From assembly GCF_038396675.1 (NCBI RefSeq), contig NC_088921.1, positions 71,684,001 to 71,748,000 on the forward strand: a stretch of DNA of 64,000 nt, written 5' to 3'. The DNA comes from Hydra vulgaris. Its lineage: Eukaryota > Cnidaria > Hydrozoa > Anthoathecata > Hydridae. A program made the position numbers and the translations under genes. Below are positions 1-12,149 of this stretch, one piece after another (position 1 is the stretch's first letter; every line of letters starts with the position of its first letter). The notes below the pieces were generated by a model. It did no database searches, had not been told where the DNA came from, and saw only the letters and a list, made by a program, of their open reading frames with translations.

Positions 1-1662
1 CGTTTCTCCGCGAATACTTGAAAAAGCAGCTTTAACAATATCTGTAAATTGTGGTAGTACTATTTTTTCACTGGTATAAACTCCGGGTATAGCAGGGTTT
101 TTAGTATCAACATGTTCATTCCATATTTTCCATAAAGATTGAATGCGAACGGCGTCGGTGAACACACGTGGAGTGTATTGGCTAAGAACAGTTTCTATAT
201 TAAAAACGTTGCCTAAATAGGCTATTGTGTTGGTGTTGATTAATATTTTTAATAAAAAAAACGCAATTTGCCACGGTACAAAGTGTTTCATTTTTGATTT
301 TGTGCTTTCTGCAATAGGTAATATGTTGTGAATATAAATATCTAAATCAACGCTGAGAATATAATCATCTGCAGTTAACGGTCTGGTATCCGAAAGTATG
401 TCGCCCTTAGATAATGAGGGGTTTTATAATTGGGTGTCAGCATGATATGAATAAACGGACGAACAAAAGTATCTTCAATACCGTTTAGAATAATCTGTCT
501 TTCGGGTGAAACAGCTGCTATTTCTGTTGCGCTTAAAAGCGGATGTTTTGCATATATTACAAAATTTTTACTAGTGTGAGTGTTTAAGGATAAATTGTAT
601 ATGTTGTCGTATAGAGATTTAGTAGTAACATAATTATATTGTAGTAATTTGGTAAAATCTTCTACAACGTAGGCACTTGCAGATGTTCTGTTTGAAAAAA
701 ACCAAAATAAGACAATCGTCTTTCTTGTACGGTTGAAGTTGAACTAGATCGAATAGGTTGTAAAAAAGAAGGGTTGCTTGCATATTCGTTTCTTTTATTA
801 TAATACCACAATAAGTTATAGTTGGTTCTATTAGCAAATGGGGTGGTATTGACGTTGAATAAATTTTGTTGTACATTGTTGTTTGCATCTAAACTAAACT
901 TTATCATGGGCATATCGACTACAGCTGTTTTGTATCTAAGTACAGTGGAAGGATCAAATAATAATTTTGGATTAAAATATTTTGTTGATGAAATTTTAGC
1001 ATCTTTGTTATAATAACTTGAAAAAAAGTCTGAAAAATAGAGCACTCTATTTAATTTTGAATTATAAAGTTCCAAGTTTCTAATAAAAAATCATCTTGTC
1101 CGCTATGGGGTGTCATAACACCAAAGAGTTTACCTCCACCTGTTGCATAAAAGATCCACATAAAACTCAAATGATCACTACTCATGTTTTCCATATCTAA
1201 TATGTCATAGCAAGGAAACGTGTCACCTGGTAAAGGGATATGATTGACGTACAAGACAACACTTATTGTAACAAGATAAAAATATTTTATGGGTTTTGTA
1301 GGATTAGCAATCATTTCGCTTTGAATATCGGATAACATTTTTTTTATAGCTGGTTTGGATTCCATTCTTAATCCGTAAGCGTTTTCAGAAAAGGATAGGC
1401 TTTCGTCTACTCGAGTTAAATTAGTAGGTACGTCCATACTGGCTAAATGTAAAATGGTGTTATTTTTAAATGTGGGTTTGTCAATATCGTAAGGAGTTAA
1501 GGGTAAACTAAAATCGTTCAAAACATTTTTGAACGATTTTAGTTTACTCAACAACAAAACACACACGCTAGCTTCATTTTTATTTTTAATTTCGCTAAAA
1601 TAATACGTGCTACAATCATATTTATTTACATCTAAAACATCGTCAAACGTTAAATTGTTCAT
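1..1662 (-). pseudogene. Probable virion structural protein, copy A, cut by the window edge
   Basis: A conserved element protein that I cannot assign to a named family. It begins at an ATG at 1662 whose codon overlaps the stop of the integrase gene (ATGA arrangement). The first open segment runs to 1051, a second frame covers 1075-662, and the homology to copy B (42,023-43,786) continues to base 1 in further frames, so there are at least two frameshifts. The protein is rich in Asn, Tyr and Phe without long basic or coiled regions, which fits a capsid-type beta protein. Its position between integrase and the hexon block also suggests a structural role. A penton or minor capsid identity is possible but not shown. 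A perfect hairpin lies inside it at 1503-1547. Confidence 0.55.
1503..1547. repeat. Perfect 21-bp hairpin inside a viral gene
   Basis: The arms 1503-1523 and 1527-1547 are perfectly complementary around a 3-base loop (cat). The homologous place in copy B (about 43,640-43,700) lacks the right arm and instead holds three tandem copies of a gcacgctaat-like unit. Confidence 0.9.
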
Positions 1663-2952
1663 TTTTTCTTTTTTTCTTGCAGTTTTTTCTTCAAAGGTTT
1701 AAAAAAAGTGGTAACATATTCATTAAAGTTTTTATAATAAATGTCTTTGTCTTCTTCGTTAACAGGTAACAAATCTTCTCGTTTTAGTTTAAATGTCTTA
1801 TTTAAATCGCCTACTATTCTCACTTTATAAATATAAACGGGTAAATAACCTTCGACTGAAGGGTTAGTGCGCTGAGAGACTTTGATAATAATCACTTTTT
1901 TGGTAGTGTCCCAATACGGTTGATCGCGAGTAGTCGATTTGCTAGAAGTGTCTTTGGGATCTATTTTATATTTTTTCAAATAACATTCGGTTCCAACGGA
2001 GAGAAGTTTTTATATTTTTAATTTTTTGTTTTTGTATTCTTTTTCTACTCGATGTAACATGTTGGAAGAAAAATGATGTCCTCGTCTTTTGTCGTCTCGG
2101 TATTGATTGACTAAACGAAGAGCTTTACCTTTGGCGTCGTCAGCATCCAATTCATCAGGAGCGATTCCACTCGAAACTCGTTCTTTTTCGTTGAGTTTTT
2201 GTTCCATGTCCTCGATATAAAAACTCCAATTCTTTTTTTGAAGTTCACCTTGTTTTTTTAATTTTTGATAAAGTTGTTTTAATCGTCCTATGGTTGATTT
2301 GGCCAAGTAAGCTTTTCCATAAATTTTAGAACTAAAATGAACAACGTTTTGTTCATAACACCATTCTTCCATTTTGTTGTTAAAAAATTCACCACCTTGA
2401 TCCGTTTGTAAGTAGAAAAATGTTTTATCGTCTCTTTTAATGTCTTCAAAAATATGTTTAAAACTGCTCAGCACTTTCTCTGCTGTTTTTTTACTGGTGA
2501 CTCTCAAATAGACTTTTTTAGATACTCCATCTACCACAACTAAACAAAATTCGGGTCGATGAGAAGAAAATTTAAATTAAAACTGTTCATGTCGGCCAAA
2601 TCAGCTTGAAAATACTGTCGAGGTCTATCGTACGAATATTGATGTGTTTCGTAAACATAAGGTTTCCGAGGGCTTGTTTTTTAACGTTGACATCTGTTGT
2701 TTTTTTAAAAAGCAAAGTAACGTGTGACCAAGCGGTGATGAGACCGTTTCATTTGGCATATATGGAATTTTCTAAAAGCGCTTTGAGTTGATCATAAAAC
2801 TTCAAATCGGTTGGATTTTTTTTTAAAGTGTCAAATTGTAATAAAACTTTTTTAATTTTGGGTACGTCGGTCAAAGCAAACAAACGACTCGATAATTTGG
2901 TCAGTTGATCTTCAACAAGGTTGTCAATAGCATCTCTCAAGACATTGTCCAT
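1659..2952 (-). pseudogene. Retroviral-type integrase (Polinton INT), copy A, inactivated
   Basis: This would insert the linear viral DNA into the host chromosome. The rve core is clear: an ADLADM motif near 2,600 (first catalytic Asp), LQTDQGGEF near 2,400 (second Asp), then the IGRLK helix. A chromodomain-like basic C-terminal part lies at 1979-1659. No HHCC zinc finger is visible at the N-terminus, which starts at the ATG at 2952. Breaks: a TGA at about 2749-2751 where copy B reads Trp, a one-base deletion near 2562, and a TAA near 2007-2009. The third catalytic residue, Glu in copy B, is Lys here (codon 2298-2300). The C-terminus overlaps the start of the next gene. Confidence 0.88.
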
Positions 2953-2956
2953 TTTT

Positions 2957-4859
2957 TTAAAAAGTCGAAATATTTTGATATCAGAGTTTTTCTTTTTCTT
3001 TTTTCTATATTTGTAGATGACGATCTAGTAGTTGGTTTTTTTGTTCTTAATCCTAAACGACCACTTCTAGTTAACATTGGAGTTTCAGTACTAGCAGTAG
3101 CAGCTGACGGTTCAGTTTCAGTTGTTTCAGGTAAAGCAGTAGCTCCTAATAATGTGGGATCAGTTTCAGGTTCAGTAGATGCAGTTGTTTCAACAGGTTT
3201 TTTTTTTTTTTAGTTTCTACCGGACCTAAATAAGGATCGGATGCTCGTGTTCGTGGTTCTTTTTTGGGTGTAGGAATTTCTAATAAGGAAGACCTTGTTA
3301 AAGGATGAGTGAATAAATTTCTTTTTTTAAAATGGGTACTTCTTTCTACGTCTTCTTTTAATAGGGCCACATCTGTTACATCTCTAAAAGGTAAAGAAGG
3401 CACAGTGTTGAAAAAAGTTTTGAACGTTAAATAGATCATCGTTTCTCCGATGGGTCTGCTGGCTAACGCGTTTTCGTTATAGTTGTTTAACATTCGAACA
3501 AACAAACATATCTTTATTAGGTAATAAATAACTGTTGACTTGAATGTATTCTCTCAGTATTTCAAATTTATCACCTCGAAACATTTCGCCATAGTGTATA
3601 CATCTTTGTTGAATAATGTCTTTTGTTTGTGTTAATATTTCAAAAGCTCTACTTCCACCAAAACTTTTTTTTCTAAGAGATTCGCTTTCTATAAAACTAG
3701 AAGTCATAACAGTGTAAGGATCTCGAGCTAGATCGTTAGCATATACACCTTCGGAGGTTAATTTAATTTCGTTTTGGAAAGGTATGTTGTATTTTCTAAT
3801 AAAACTCCATAATTTAGCAAAAGTGAGTTGTCTTATTTGGTAATAATCAGCTACTATTCTCATGTTTGTTACAGATTGAGAAGAAGTGAGTAAAGTTTAA
3901 AATTCATTAGCATAATAGGAATATTGTTTTGGATTGTTTACTTTTTCAAAGGCAAAGTTGCTGACATTGTTAATAATACTAGCAATAGATTCTTCTACAT
4001 CTACGACGTTGGCTAGGTATAAAATATAAATTTTTAAATTGCTTAGAGTGGCTTTTTCGTTTCTCGGTTTGTAAACGCGTAAAGAAATTTGATGCGATCC
4101 AAATCGATAATTGACTTGATTTTTACACATGTCCACCAGCTGTTTAGCCAAGTTGGGAATTTTTTTTACAGATTCGTTTCGATAAAGTTGTTCTAGAATT
4201 TCGCTCGCATTGGCTGTTTCGTGAAAAATTAAAAATTTATTAAAAGGCGTTAAAGTGTAAATTTTTTTATGAGCCGATGGAATAGTATTTAAAGTAGTAG
4301 AACGCGTTAAATTGTTTAATGTAGATTGAATAGAGGTGGGTGGTGTAGCAGTAAGAGAGTTGTCTTGAATAGGAAATCTTTTTAAATTTCTCATCGTTCT
4401 TAAAGATTCGCTTATATTTCTTTGATCAATTTGATCATTAAAATCGCTTTGTTTATTCAAGTTTAAAATGCTTTTAAAAGCGTAAGCATCACCTACGTTG
4501 AGATAGGTTTTCCTTTTTTCTTGATCGCTGATTAAACTTGTAGCTATATCACTATCGAGCCTAGTGTCTAGAGGTAACAAAGCATTTAAACTTTGTTGAA
4601 AGCTCACTTCACCAGCAATTTGATTTTCGAGATTGATGGTATCGGCATAATTGAGAGATGAAGGCAAATCGTATCTCTGGATAAGCTCAGAGACCTTCGA
4701 TGTGTTTGTTTCTCCAGATTGTAGGTTACCTTGTTCGTTTTCTTGTTCGTCGATTTGTAATAATTTTTTGTTGAAAACATCCATGTTGTAGGCATTTTTG
4801 GCTAATACCTTACGTAAAGTTAATAAAGGAGACTCGTGATAAGGTCTATATCTATTCAT
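2957..4859 (-). pseudogene. Conserved element protein of unknown role, copy A
   Basis: Starts at the ATG at 4859, overlapping the stop of the upstream gene as ATGA. Open segments are 4859-3897, 3863-3477 and 3505-3146, separated by frameshifts. Compared with copy B (47,355-45,204) about 250 bp is missing near 3,330. The N-terminal half is polar with Asn/Gln/Ser stretches; the middle is helical with conserved Tyr/Phe positions; the C-terminus of the copy B version is Ser/Thr/Pro and Lys/Arg rich. I do not recognise the family. Its place between the ATPase and integrase genes, and its size of about 600-700 residues, suggest a virion or assembly component. Confidence 0.5.
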
Positions 4860-5547
4860 GTTTCATAAAAATACAAATTATTTTGAAAATACAATTCTTT
4901 TTGACAATAATCAACGTCAAACTGTTGTCTTAATAAATCGATTACAGTTTTTGTAGGTTGTATAGTGTCGAATGAGATTAATTTATTAGCGTAATAATTT
5001 ATAATTTCGTGATAAAGTTTAAAACGAGTAGAGTTGAAATATTCTTTTAAAACGTCGTAATTGTGATAAACAAAGTCTGATATAGCTTGATTTTTATCTT
5101 TAATATTTTCTTTTTTCATGATGACTTTTCCGTTTTCGTTAAATTTTGGATACGGATACAAATATTCTTTGACAAAAAGTTTAATTTCTATACAAACGTT
5201 TTCTTGAAAAGCGTTTTATATTTGTTGTCGTTCGTCATCCGATAAAAGTTCGCATTTTAACATTTTACAGCATTAAAACGCGTCAAAATTTCTTTCATCC
5301 ATATTTTAATTTTGTTTTCATCACTGTTTTTTCTTCATTTCATTTTGGGGATAAAAATTTGTCCTTGAACAGCCAACTTTTGTCTCATGGCTTGACGTTT
5401 ACTCGCTTTGTTTGAAGGATTGCATAATTCGTAATCGTTTTGTAAAATTCGTAAAAATTCTTCGCTTTCCCAATCAATCAGAATCAGAACCGGGTCCACT
5501 GTCTGAAGATTCGTCTGTAGATTCGTCTGAAGATTTGCACAATCCAT
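4856..5547 (-). pseudogene. Conserved element protein overlapping the ATPase 3' end, copy A
   Basis: ATG at 5547; the N-terminus contains a short LQTN repeat encoded by a 12-bp tandem repeat that also encodes the Ser/Asp tail of the packaging ATPase in another frame. Reading frames compared with copy B show one gene continuing to 4856, with a frame change near 5,270-5,335 and an in-frame TAA near 5,210. The C-terminal portion 5161-4856 is still open but begins without ATG, so it is not a separate gene. The protein is hydrophilic with no recognisable motif. Its TGA overlaps the ATG of the next gene. Confidence 0.5.
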
Positions 5548-6736
5548 ATCGTCTTTGCCTTTTAATTTCTTCGCTTAGCTGTGTTGCTCTCTCGCTTTCA
5601 CCCCATTTTCTTTTTTTTATCGGATTTTCTTTTTCCTTATTTATATCGATTTTATCTTCTTCGCCGGGTTTATTCTCCTTCTCTTGATTATAGTTGTTGT
5701 GATGCGATTTGAGATAATAATGATTTTTTAGATTAGGCGCTTTTTCGTAGAAAAAGGATTGAAAACTAACAATTTTTTTGTTCACGCTCATGTCATTATA
5801 ATCAAAGTCCAATTTACCTTGAGCGTCCACTGCAATAAATACTTTTTGTTCTTTACTCGTAATCTGTGTTCTTAAGCGTGCAACGGAAGAATTTCTTTTA
5901 AACAAAGCCAAATGTCCGTGTTGATTAGAAGTTTCTTTATTTAACAAATCGCTGATAACGTGATGTTGCATTTTGCCAGTTGAAGGAAAATCGTTTTTAA
6001 ATATTTTTTCAATTTCGCTGTTGTTATCAAAAGAAATGATACATTTGTAATGAGACACTAAATTGTTCCGACATTGACTGGCTTTAGAAGGTACGGAATG
6101 AAAAACGGTAATGGCACCTACTCCGTGATGAGAACCGCTAGAACACGCGCTCGTGTATTGTTGGCTTTTTAAACAAAAAGCGCTAATATCATCAAATAAA
6201 AGTATTGTTTTTAATACACGGTGATTGCTATTTTGAATACCGTATTTATCTTTGGAAAAACCAATGGCTCTCTGTATTACTGAATCTAAATTTTCTGGAC
6301 TGGTAACTGTTATAATCTGATACGCTTCTAAATTATTTTTTTAAGATTCGATAATATTTATCCATGTTTTGTGTTGACAATCGCTAGGTTCTCTCATTTG
6401 TATCACAAATAACATTTCGGCATCAGGAAATTTTCCACAATGTAATAAATATCTAGCCATAGTTGACTTTCCGCTGTTTGTAGGTCCTGTAATAATTGTA
6501 TTTTCAGGATAGACATCTTGAGTAGGTAAAGAAATCTTAAATTTCACTTGCGAATGGGTTTCTATGTCTTTGAGTTCAGTTTCTTTTGATGTTCCTTTTA
6601 AATAGAAATCATGAAAACCTTTTTTGTTTAATATTTCGGTGATAGATCTACTATCTTTTTTTTCTAAAGGTTTTTCTATAGGTTGTTCTACACTCTCTAT
6701 TTTTTGTTGAAGAGGTTTTTCTTCTTTTTCTTCCAT
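5474..6736 (-). pseudogene. FtsK/HerA-type DNA-packaging ATPase, copy A, one nonsense codon
   Basis: The motor that would pump the genome into the capsid. The Walker A motif GPTNSGKS is at about 6463-6486 and the Walker B LLFDDIS at about 6185-6207. The N-terminus is Glu/Lys/Gln rich and the C-terminus ends in a Ser/Asp/Glu tail. The start ATG at 6736 is preceded by a T-tract ending in TTCGTAG. A single TAA near 6341-6343 splits the frame where copy B has Ser; otherwise the frame is open to 5474. The size (about 420 codons) is somewhat above the usual Polinton ATPase because of the low-complexity ends. Copy B has different breaks. Confidence 0.88.
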
Positions 6737-6808
6737 TTTTTTAACTACGAATAAAAAAAAACAACAACATTTTTTTAATTTATATCCTTTTTTTTATCAA
6801 AAAAATTT

Positions 6809-7057
6809 TTACAAAATACGGTCTAAAATAGTTTTTTTAATGTCCATTCTTGGTATGTTGTTCATTGTGTAAAGTAATTGTTCTTTGGTTCCATTACGAT
6901 TCCATATTTTTAATATTTCAAAAGCTTTATCTTCAATATATCTGTAATCTGCATTAATAAGATCCAGTTCCTGTTCACTCACTTTCAAATATCTTCCACA
7001 CGTTTTCCAATCTCGATTTAATTGTCTTGCCACTTCTGGTAATAATATATTATCCAT
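6809..7057 (-). CDS. Stand-alone death-domain protein (intact)
   Basis: An open 82-residue protein from the ATG at 7057. Nearly the whole chain fits a death domain: LPEVARQLNRDWKTCGRYL (helices 1-2), SEQELDLINADY (helix 3), then KAFEILKIWNRNGT and a final helix through the C-terminus. Such domains build receptor-FADD/MyD88-type signalling complexes by homotypic contact. With no other domain, the protein could act as a decoy or adaptor in apoptosis or innate signalling of the host (inference). It lies 10 bp after the Cys-rich gene and just before the packaging ATPase. An in-frame extension upstream of 7057 overlaps that Cys-rich gene and is probably not used. In copy B the same gene has lost its ATG and contains a telomeric-repeat patch. 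Confidence 0.83.
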   Translation of the reverse strand: MDNILLPEVARQLNRDWKTCGRYLKVSEQELDLINADYRYIEDKAFEILKIWNRNGTKEQLLYTMNNIPRMDIKKTILDRIL

Positions 7058-7067
7058 CTTTTTTATT

Positions 7068-7392
7068 TTAGGAAAGACAAGTGCAATTATAATGAATTCT
7101 ATTGTAATCTTCACAATAAACACAATCTTCTTCATAACATCCCACGTGACACGTAAAATATAAATAATCAATTAAACAATCAAGACAACAACTTAAAAAT
7201 TCTTCAGGAATTAAATCTCGTCCGTTTAGAGTAGAATCAAACGCGAAGTATAAGAATCTTTTTTTTATTTTTAAAGTAATGAATTTCGTTTTCTGTATTT
7301 TCTACTAAATAAAAATTTTTGAAACCAATTTCTTTTAATTTGTTTTCAAGTTGTTGTGTTGTTAATTTTTGTTCTAAAAAATAAAACTCCAT
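7068..7392 (-). pseudogene. Small Cys-rich protein, copy A, frameshifted
   Basis: Starts at the ATG at 7392. The N-terminal third matches copy B (49,951-49,610) in one frame; after a frameshift near 7,250-7,280 the Cys-rich C-terminal half (CC..C, C..C and C.C spacings) continues in another frame to 7068. The Cys/His spacing suggests a zinc-binding fold, family unknown. It sits between PolB and the death-domain gene in both copies. Confidence 0.5.
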
Positions 7393-7416
7393 TTTTTTAT
7401 ATTCATAAAAAAAAAA

Positions 7417-10400
7417 TTACAAATTTATATTCTTTTTGAAATCGTATAATAAAGGGATCAAAACTTTTCGATTAAACATGGCCATTGTTTGATAACGTTC
7501 TGATTGTTTTACAATATTTTTTTCAATTTCAAGTAAATTTTGAATGTGTTCGTCGCTACAAAATTTTTCTATATTGGGTAACACTTTTAAATTGGCTTCT
7601 CGTATCGGTTGCAAAAGATAATGATCTCGAATTTCGGTCATGACTCCGTCATCAAAAACATAATTTTTTTGTGTAAATCTTTTTAAAAAATCAATAGTGT
7701 GCGTTTGTATTTTCACTTGTTTGTAATTGACACTCATTATGTTTTGTTCGATAGGTTGATTTTCTTTTATCACCGAAAAAGAAGCTTGTTTACACAATCT
7801 TTTGGCAGCAAAAGTATCGAATCCGTTGACATAATTTGAAAATAAAAGTTTAGAATTGGGTACTCCCTTAGCTCTATTTTTATAATAGTTTTTTTCTTCG
7901 TCTCCGTTGACGCTGTGAACACTGTAACATTTAGGTCCCATAGCAAAAGCTTGTGCAATGTAATAAGGAGGAGGTATTTCGTTTTGAAAATGATCCGTTT
8001 CTTTGGCGTATAGCGTGGAATGAAAAGGATGACACATTTTATAATTGGAATAATCCATCCAACAATTGCCAAAGTTTGAAAAATAAATCCATTCTTCTAC
8101 CTTTTCGCGAAACGTTGTAGAAAGCATTTCGTGTTTCTTTTGCGTAATGAAAAAACAACCAGAATCAGTATCTGTTACTACCAAATGTTTTTCAGCTCCA
8201 TGATTTCTTAATACTTGTCCCAATTCCCAACTAAAACGTCCTACATTAAGTTTAGCGTAAGATAAAATTTGTGAAGCTACAATACGTAAAGAGGTGTTAA
8301 CGAGTTTGCATTTTTCGCTGGTTGTTAAAATGAGAGCATTTTTATGATCTTTTGATTTTAAAAGTTCAAAGGCGTCTTTCATTTCATGATGATTGTCTTG
8401 ATCATGAAATAAAATACTTTTGGTTTTAACATCACTCATCAGACCAAACAAAGTTTCTTTAAAATAATCATCATAACTAAAATTACTCGTCTCGTACTCA
8501 TCTAAACGTACTTTTTTTTTAAAAACGTCCAATTTATATCTTTCAGGTTCAACAACGATAAATAAGGATACGTTATATAATAGATTTTGAAAATGAAAAG
8601 GGAATATCATTTTAACATTTTCGTCTGTTTGACCTTCTTTAATTAAAACACGACGAATGTTTTGAAAATTTTCAATACTATTTTGAAATGCATTTTCTTC
8701 GTGGTTAATAAAAGTAGTATTTAGTTTTTGTGCAATTTGTTGTCTCAAGGTTCCGTAATGACCGTTAATTTGCAATTTGCAAAAAGCATCCACTACCTTG
8801 TCACCCTTTTTATTAGCTTCTTTTCTTTTTTTCCATATTTCGTTTTACCATTGTTTAAGCTAAAGGATAACGCCATAGAGGAAGTACTTTGTAAATTTTT
8901 TCAACGACACATTCACAGCACGTAGTCAACCATATTAAAGTGTCTAAAAATTCACAAGTCTCATGAGAACTTAATTTCATGACCAATTTAATAGTTTTGT
9001 CTTTTTCTATACCATAGGTTCCATTGTTTTTGAGATAACGTTTGGATACAATTTCAGTGGGAGAACAATCTTGAAAGGATATAATTTCTTTTTCTACCAT
9101 GGGTGAAAAACATCCTACTTGATCTTGATACTCTGGTTTCATAGTAATTTGACAATGACTAAAGCACTAGTTGAGAAACCGTTTAAATTAACGCGATGAT
9201 ATTTTCGAATCACATCGTCTAAAGTAACACATTCCAAATCAATAGAATATTTCATGTGAAAAGGTAAAGGTTTTAATTGAGCTCCTCCGTATTGTCCATT
9301 TTCGTCCATAAAAATTAAACATCCTCTCAATTCGCTGTTTAATTTAAGTTCTTTTATTTTAGGTTCAAAGTAATCTGCATCAATGGCGAATTTTTGCGTA
9401 CCGTTGGTGGACATACCGCCTCGAATACTCTTTTCAATCATTTTTTGATGTTCGTTGGTCGCAGGATATTTGATTGGAATTAAACTGATGGTAGAATTTA
9501 ATTTGCTGGTATAACTAAAAATGCTAACATGATTTAGAATATGAAATTTTATAAATTCAAATGTTCTTTCGTCAAAGTCAATCATAACAGAACCTAATAC
9601 GACCGTATCAAGCACAGTATAGATATGCAATAAGGATTTTAAAGTTTTTAAATTTAAAAAGTTCCACAATTTTTGAACACCTTCATAAGCTTCTTTTAGT
9701 TTTTTAATTTCTTCTTGTAAGTTTTTAGACTTCATTAAATCGTTTTGAGCAAATAATTCAATAGGTGGAAATGTTTTATATTCAATGTTTAAGAGTTCGT
9801 CAGTTATTTGCGAGTAAGGAAATAATGTTTTTTTTAATAAAACAGTTTTTAAACTCTGGATTGTCAGTTAAATCATTTACTTCGGGATGAAAAGGTCGTA
9901 AATAATGCAACATGGTGTTGACAATTTGATTTTGAGCTATTCGTGACAACATACTACTGGCTTGTTCTAAAGAAAAGTTTAAAATTTTTAAACTATCTAC
10001 AATTTAATATGTTTACCGATGCAGATAATATTGACTTTGCTCACATTTTTAGATATAACAAAAACATCTTCCATGTTGCTATATTTTATAAAAGCGTTAA
10101 AAGGTGTAGTTTCAGATTCTGCCAAATGACCGTATAACGGAATATCCAACATTTTTTTTAAACCTTCAACAATCAAAATGCGATTTTCAAAAGGAGCATT
10201 GTGAGCAAAAATAGGACAAGACAAATGCAGACTATATCTACCTAAATTTTTGTTGCAATAATCGTGAGCTAATCCATACACTTGTTCTGAAAAATGATCG
10301 TGATCAATAACAAGATAATCTTTAAAAGCGTTAAGAAAAAAATTGCATTTATTTAAAACTTTTTCTCGAATTTTTTCATCTTGAATAAAATCAGATAAAC

Positions 10401-12149
10401 TAAATTTTGTTTCAAATTGATTATTAAAAGCAACCAACATGGTGTGATACCATAATTCGTAGACGGGTTGCTTCAATTTTCTCATTAGAAACAAAAAATG
10501 AAGGTTATCTGTATTTTGATCACCACTTTCGTTAATACATTTACGAACGATTTCGATTAAAAAGTCGGGATCTTCTAACAACTCTATATCTTCTTGATTA
10601 AAATAGTTTTCAAATTGGTGTTTGGTCATGATAAGCAAAGACAATTGTTTCATATAATCTACAGGTTCACCAGTGGTGATTCTCACATAATCACTCAATA
10701 AACCGTTAGTGGCAGGTAGGTATTGAAATTTTTTCCACCATCTACACCAAATGTAATACAAAGTGGAGACTCGAAATAAATCTTGTTTTATTTTTTCAGC
10801 ATCGTTGTTGATTAAATAATTTTGAACGTGACAAGGTAACATGAACGATTCTAAACGTCCTACTCTTTGAAACACCATGTTCACAACTTGAATTCGTTTG
10901 TCGTTATAAATGCGAAATTCATTATGATTTAATCTTTCAATTTCTTGAGGAGTCATGTGAGAAAGTTTATTTTTATAAACATCAGATTGACGTATTTTAT
11001 CTACGGAGGTTCTACAAATAGAACATAAAGGATTTTCTTCTTGCCATATTAAATCTCTTTCTTCACTTGATATATTTAAATTTTCAAAACACGGTAAACA
11101 AATTTCATAAGTAAATCGAACCAAAGTATCTGCTAAAGCAATGATATCGTAAACTCTCTATTCCATTTTTAATTTTTCATTTTTTTTACAATTTAGCTTT
11201 TCCCACAAGATACGTCTGTGTGTCTTGTGAAGTAAAGAAACTCCTGCTTGAAAATAGTCTGGGAGACAGGTTAAAGGATTTCTTTCTAAACTTTCAACCG
11301 TATTTTCATAATAAAAAATCCATTGAGTAATGACTTGACCTTGTTCGTCCAAACCAAAACATTCTCTTGCTAATTTTTCATGAATGCATTGAATCACAAT
11401 GGAATGACAATAATAATTCAACTCAGATAAAGGTTTGACTTTAAAAGTAGCATTTTCTTCAGACTTTGTAATACTCGTTTCACAATCAAATGTCATTAAA
11501 AAGGAAACAAATTTCTACTTGTACACATGAACGAATTTTGTGGTCGATAGTGAGTAATGCAATCACCGTATGTAAATTTGTCCGGTTTATAATAACCTTC
11601 GCATTTGTGTTTCTCTGTAGTAAATTTTTGTCCACAATCTGAACATTGAAACAAAACACGTAAGTTGTTAGAACAAAAATACTTTGTACAAAATTTTTCA
11701 TTCAACATGCTTATAGCGTGAAAAGAAAACTACTTTTAATAATTCTGCAAGAGAACTTTTATATTGTGATTTTAATTTAGAATGCAACAATCGAATTTTG
11801 GTGTTTTTTTTGTTAACGGCAAAAATTTTAATGATAATACGATCAAAAGTATTTTCGTAAGCAAAACAATGACACAAATCAATCAAAGTTTGAAATGACA
11901 TATTTTTAGATTTTCTATTAATTGTTGTAAAACGTCTCTCCATGCTAGAATATTTTGCTCTTCTTGATCTTCAAAAAGAAGTTGTAAAATATTTTCTTCA
12001 GAATATAAATCTGTAGTGTTTTTTTCCAACACTTTTATATTCCATTCTTCAATGGTGCTCACATTCCATTGACGAATCAACAAAGAGACGAGAAAAGCAG
12101 AATAAAAACATAACCCTGGTTCAAACAAAATACTATAATCTAAAAACAT
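7417..12149 (-). pseudogene. Family B DNA polymerase (protein-primed type), copy A, many frameshifts
   Basis: About 1,570 codons, the replicase of the element. Landmarks in order: ATG at 12149; a zinc-finger-like CSDCGQKF plus HKC segment near 11,640; exonuclease motif I FDCET at about 11,485; an exonuclease region FAHNAPFENR near 10,190; polymerase motif A DENGQYGG at about 9,285-9,306; motif B KLQINGHYG at about 8,746-8,778; motif C DTDS at about 8,163-8,175. The frame changes near 11,900, 11,700, 11,150, 9,900, 9,140 and 8,820. The last 458 codons (8793-7417) are open. The start overlaps the end of the upstream gene. Key catalytic Asp residues are still present in this copy, unlike copy B. 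Confidence 0.9.

Noticed and set aside
822..1013. Plus-strand open frames opposite the viral genes (for example 822-1013, 2905-3213, 5412-5687, 45,259-45,489)
   Set aside because: They are antisense shadows of the minus-strand genes, composed of reversed low-complexity codons, with no independent motifs.
7770..8072. Alternative 100-residue frame inside PolB
   Set aside because: Overlaps the motif-bearing PolB frame and has no conserved counterpart with family features in copy B.
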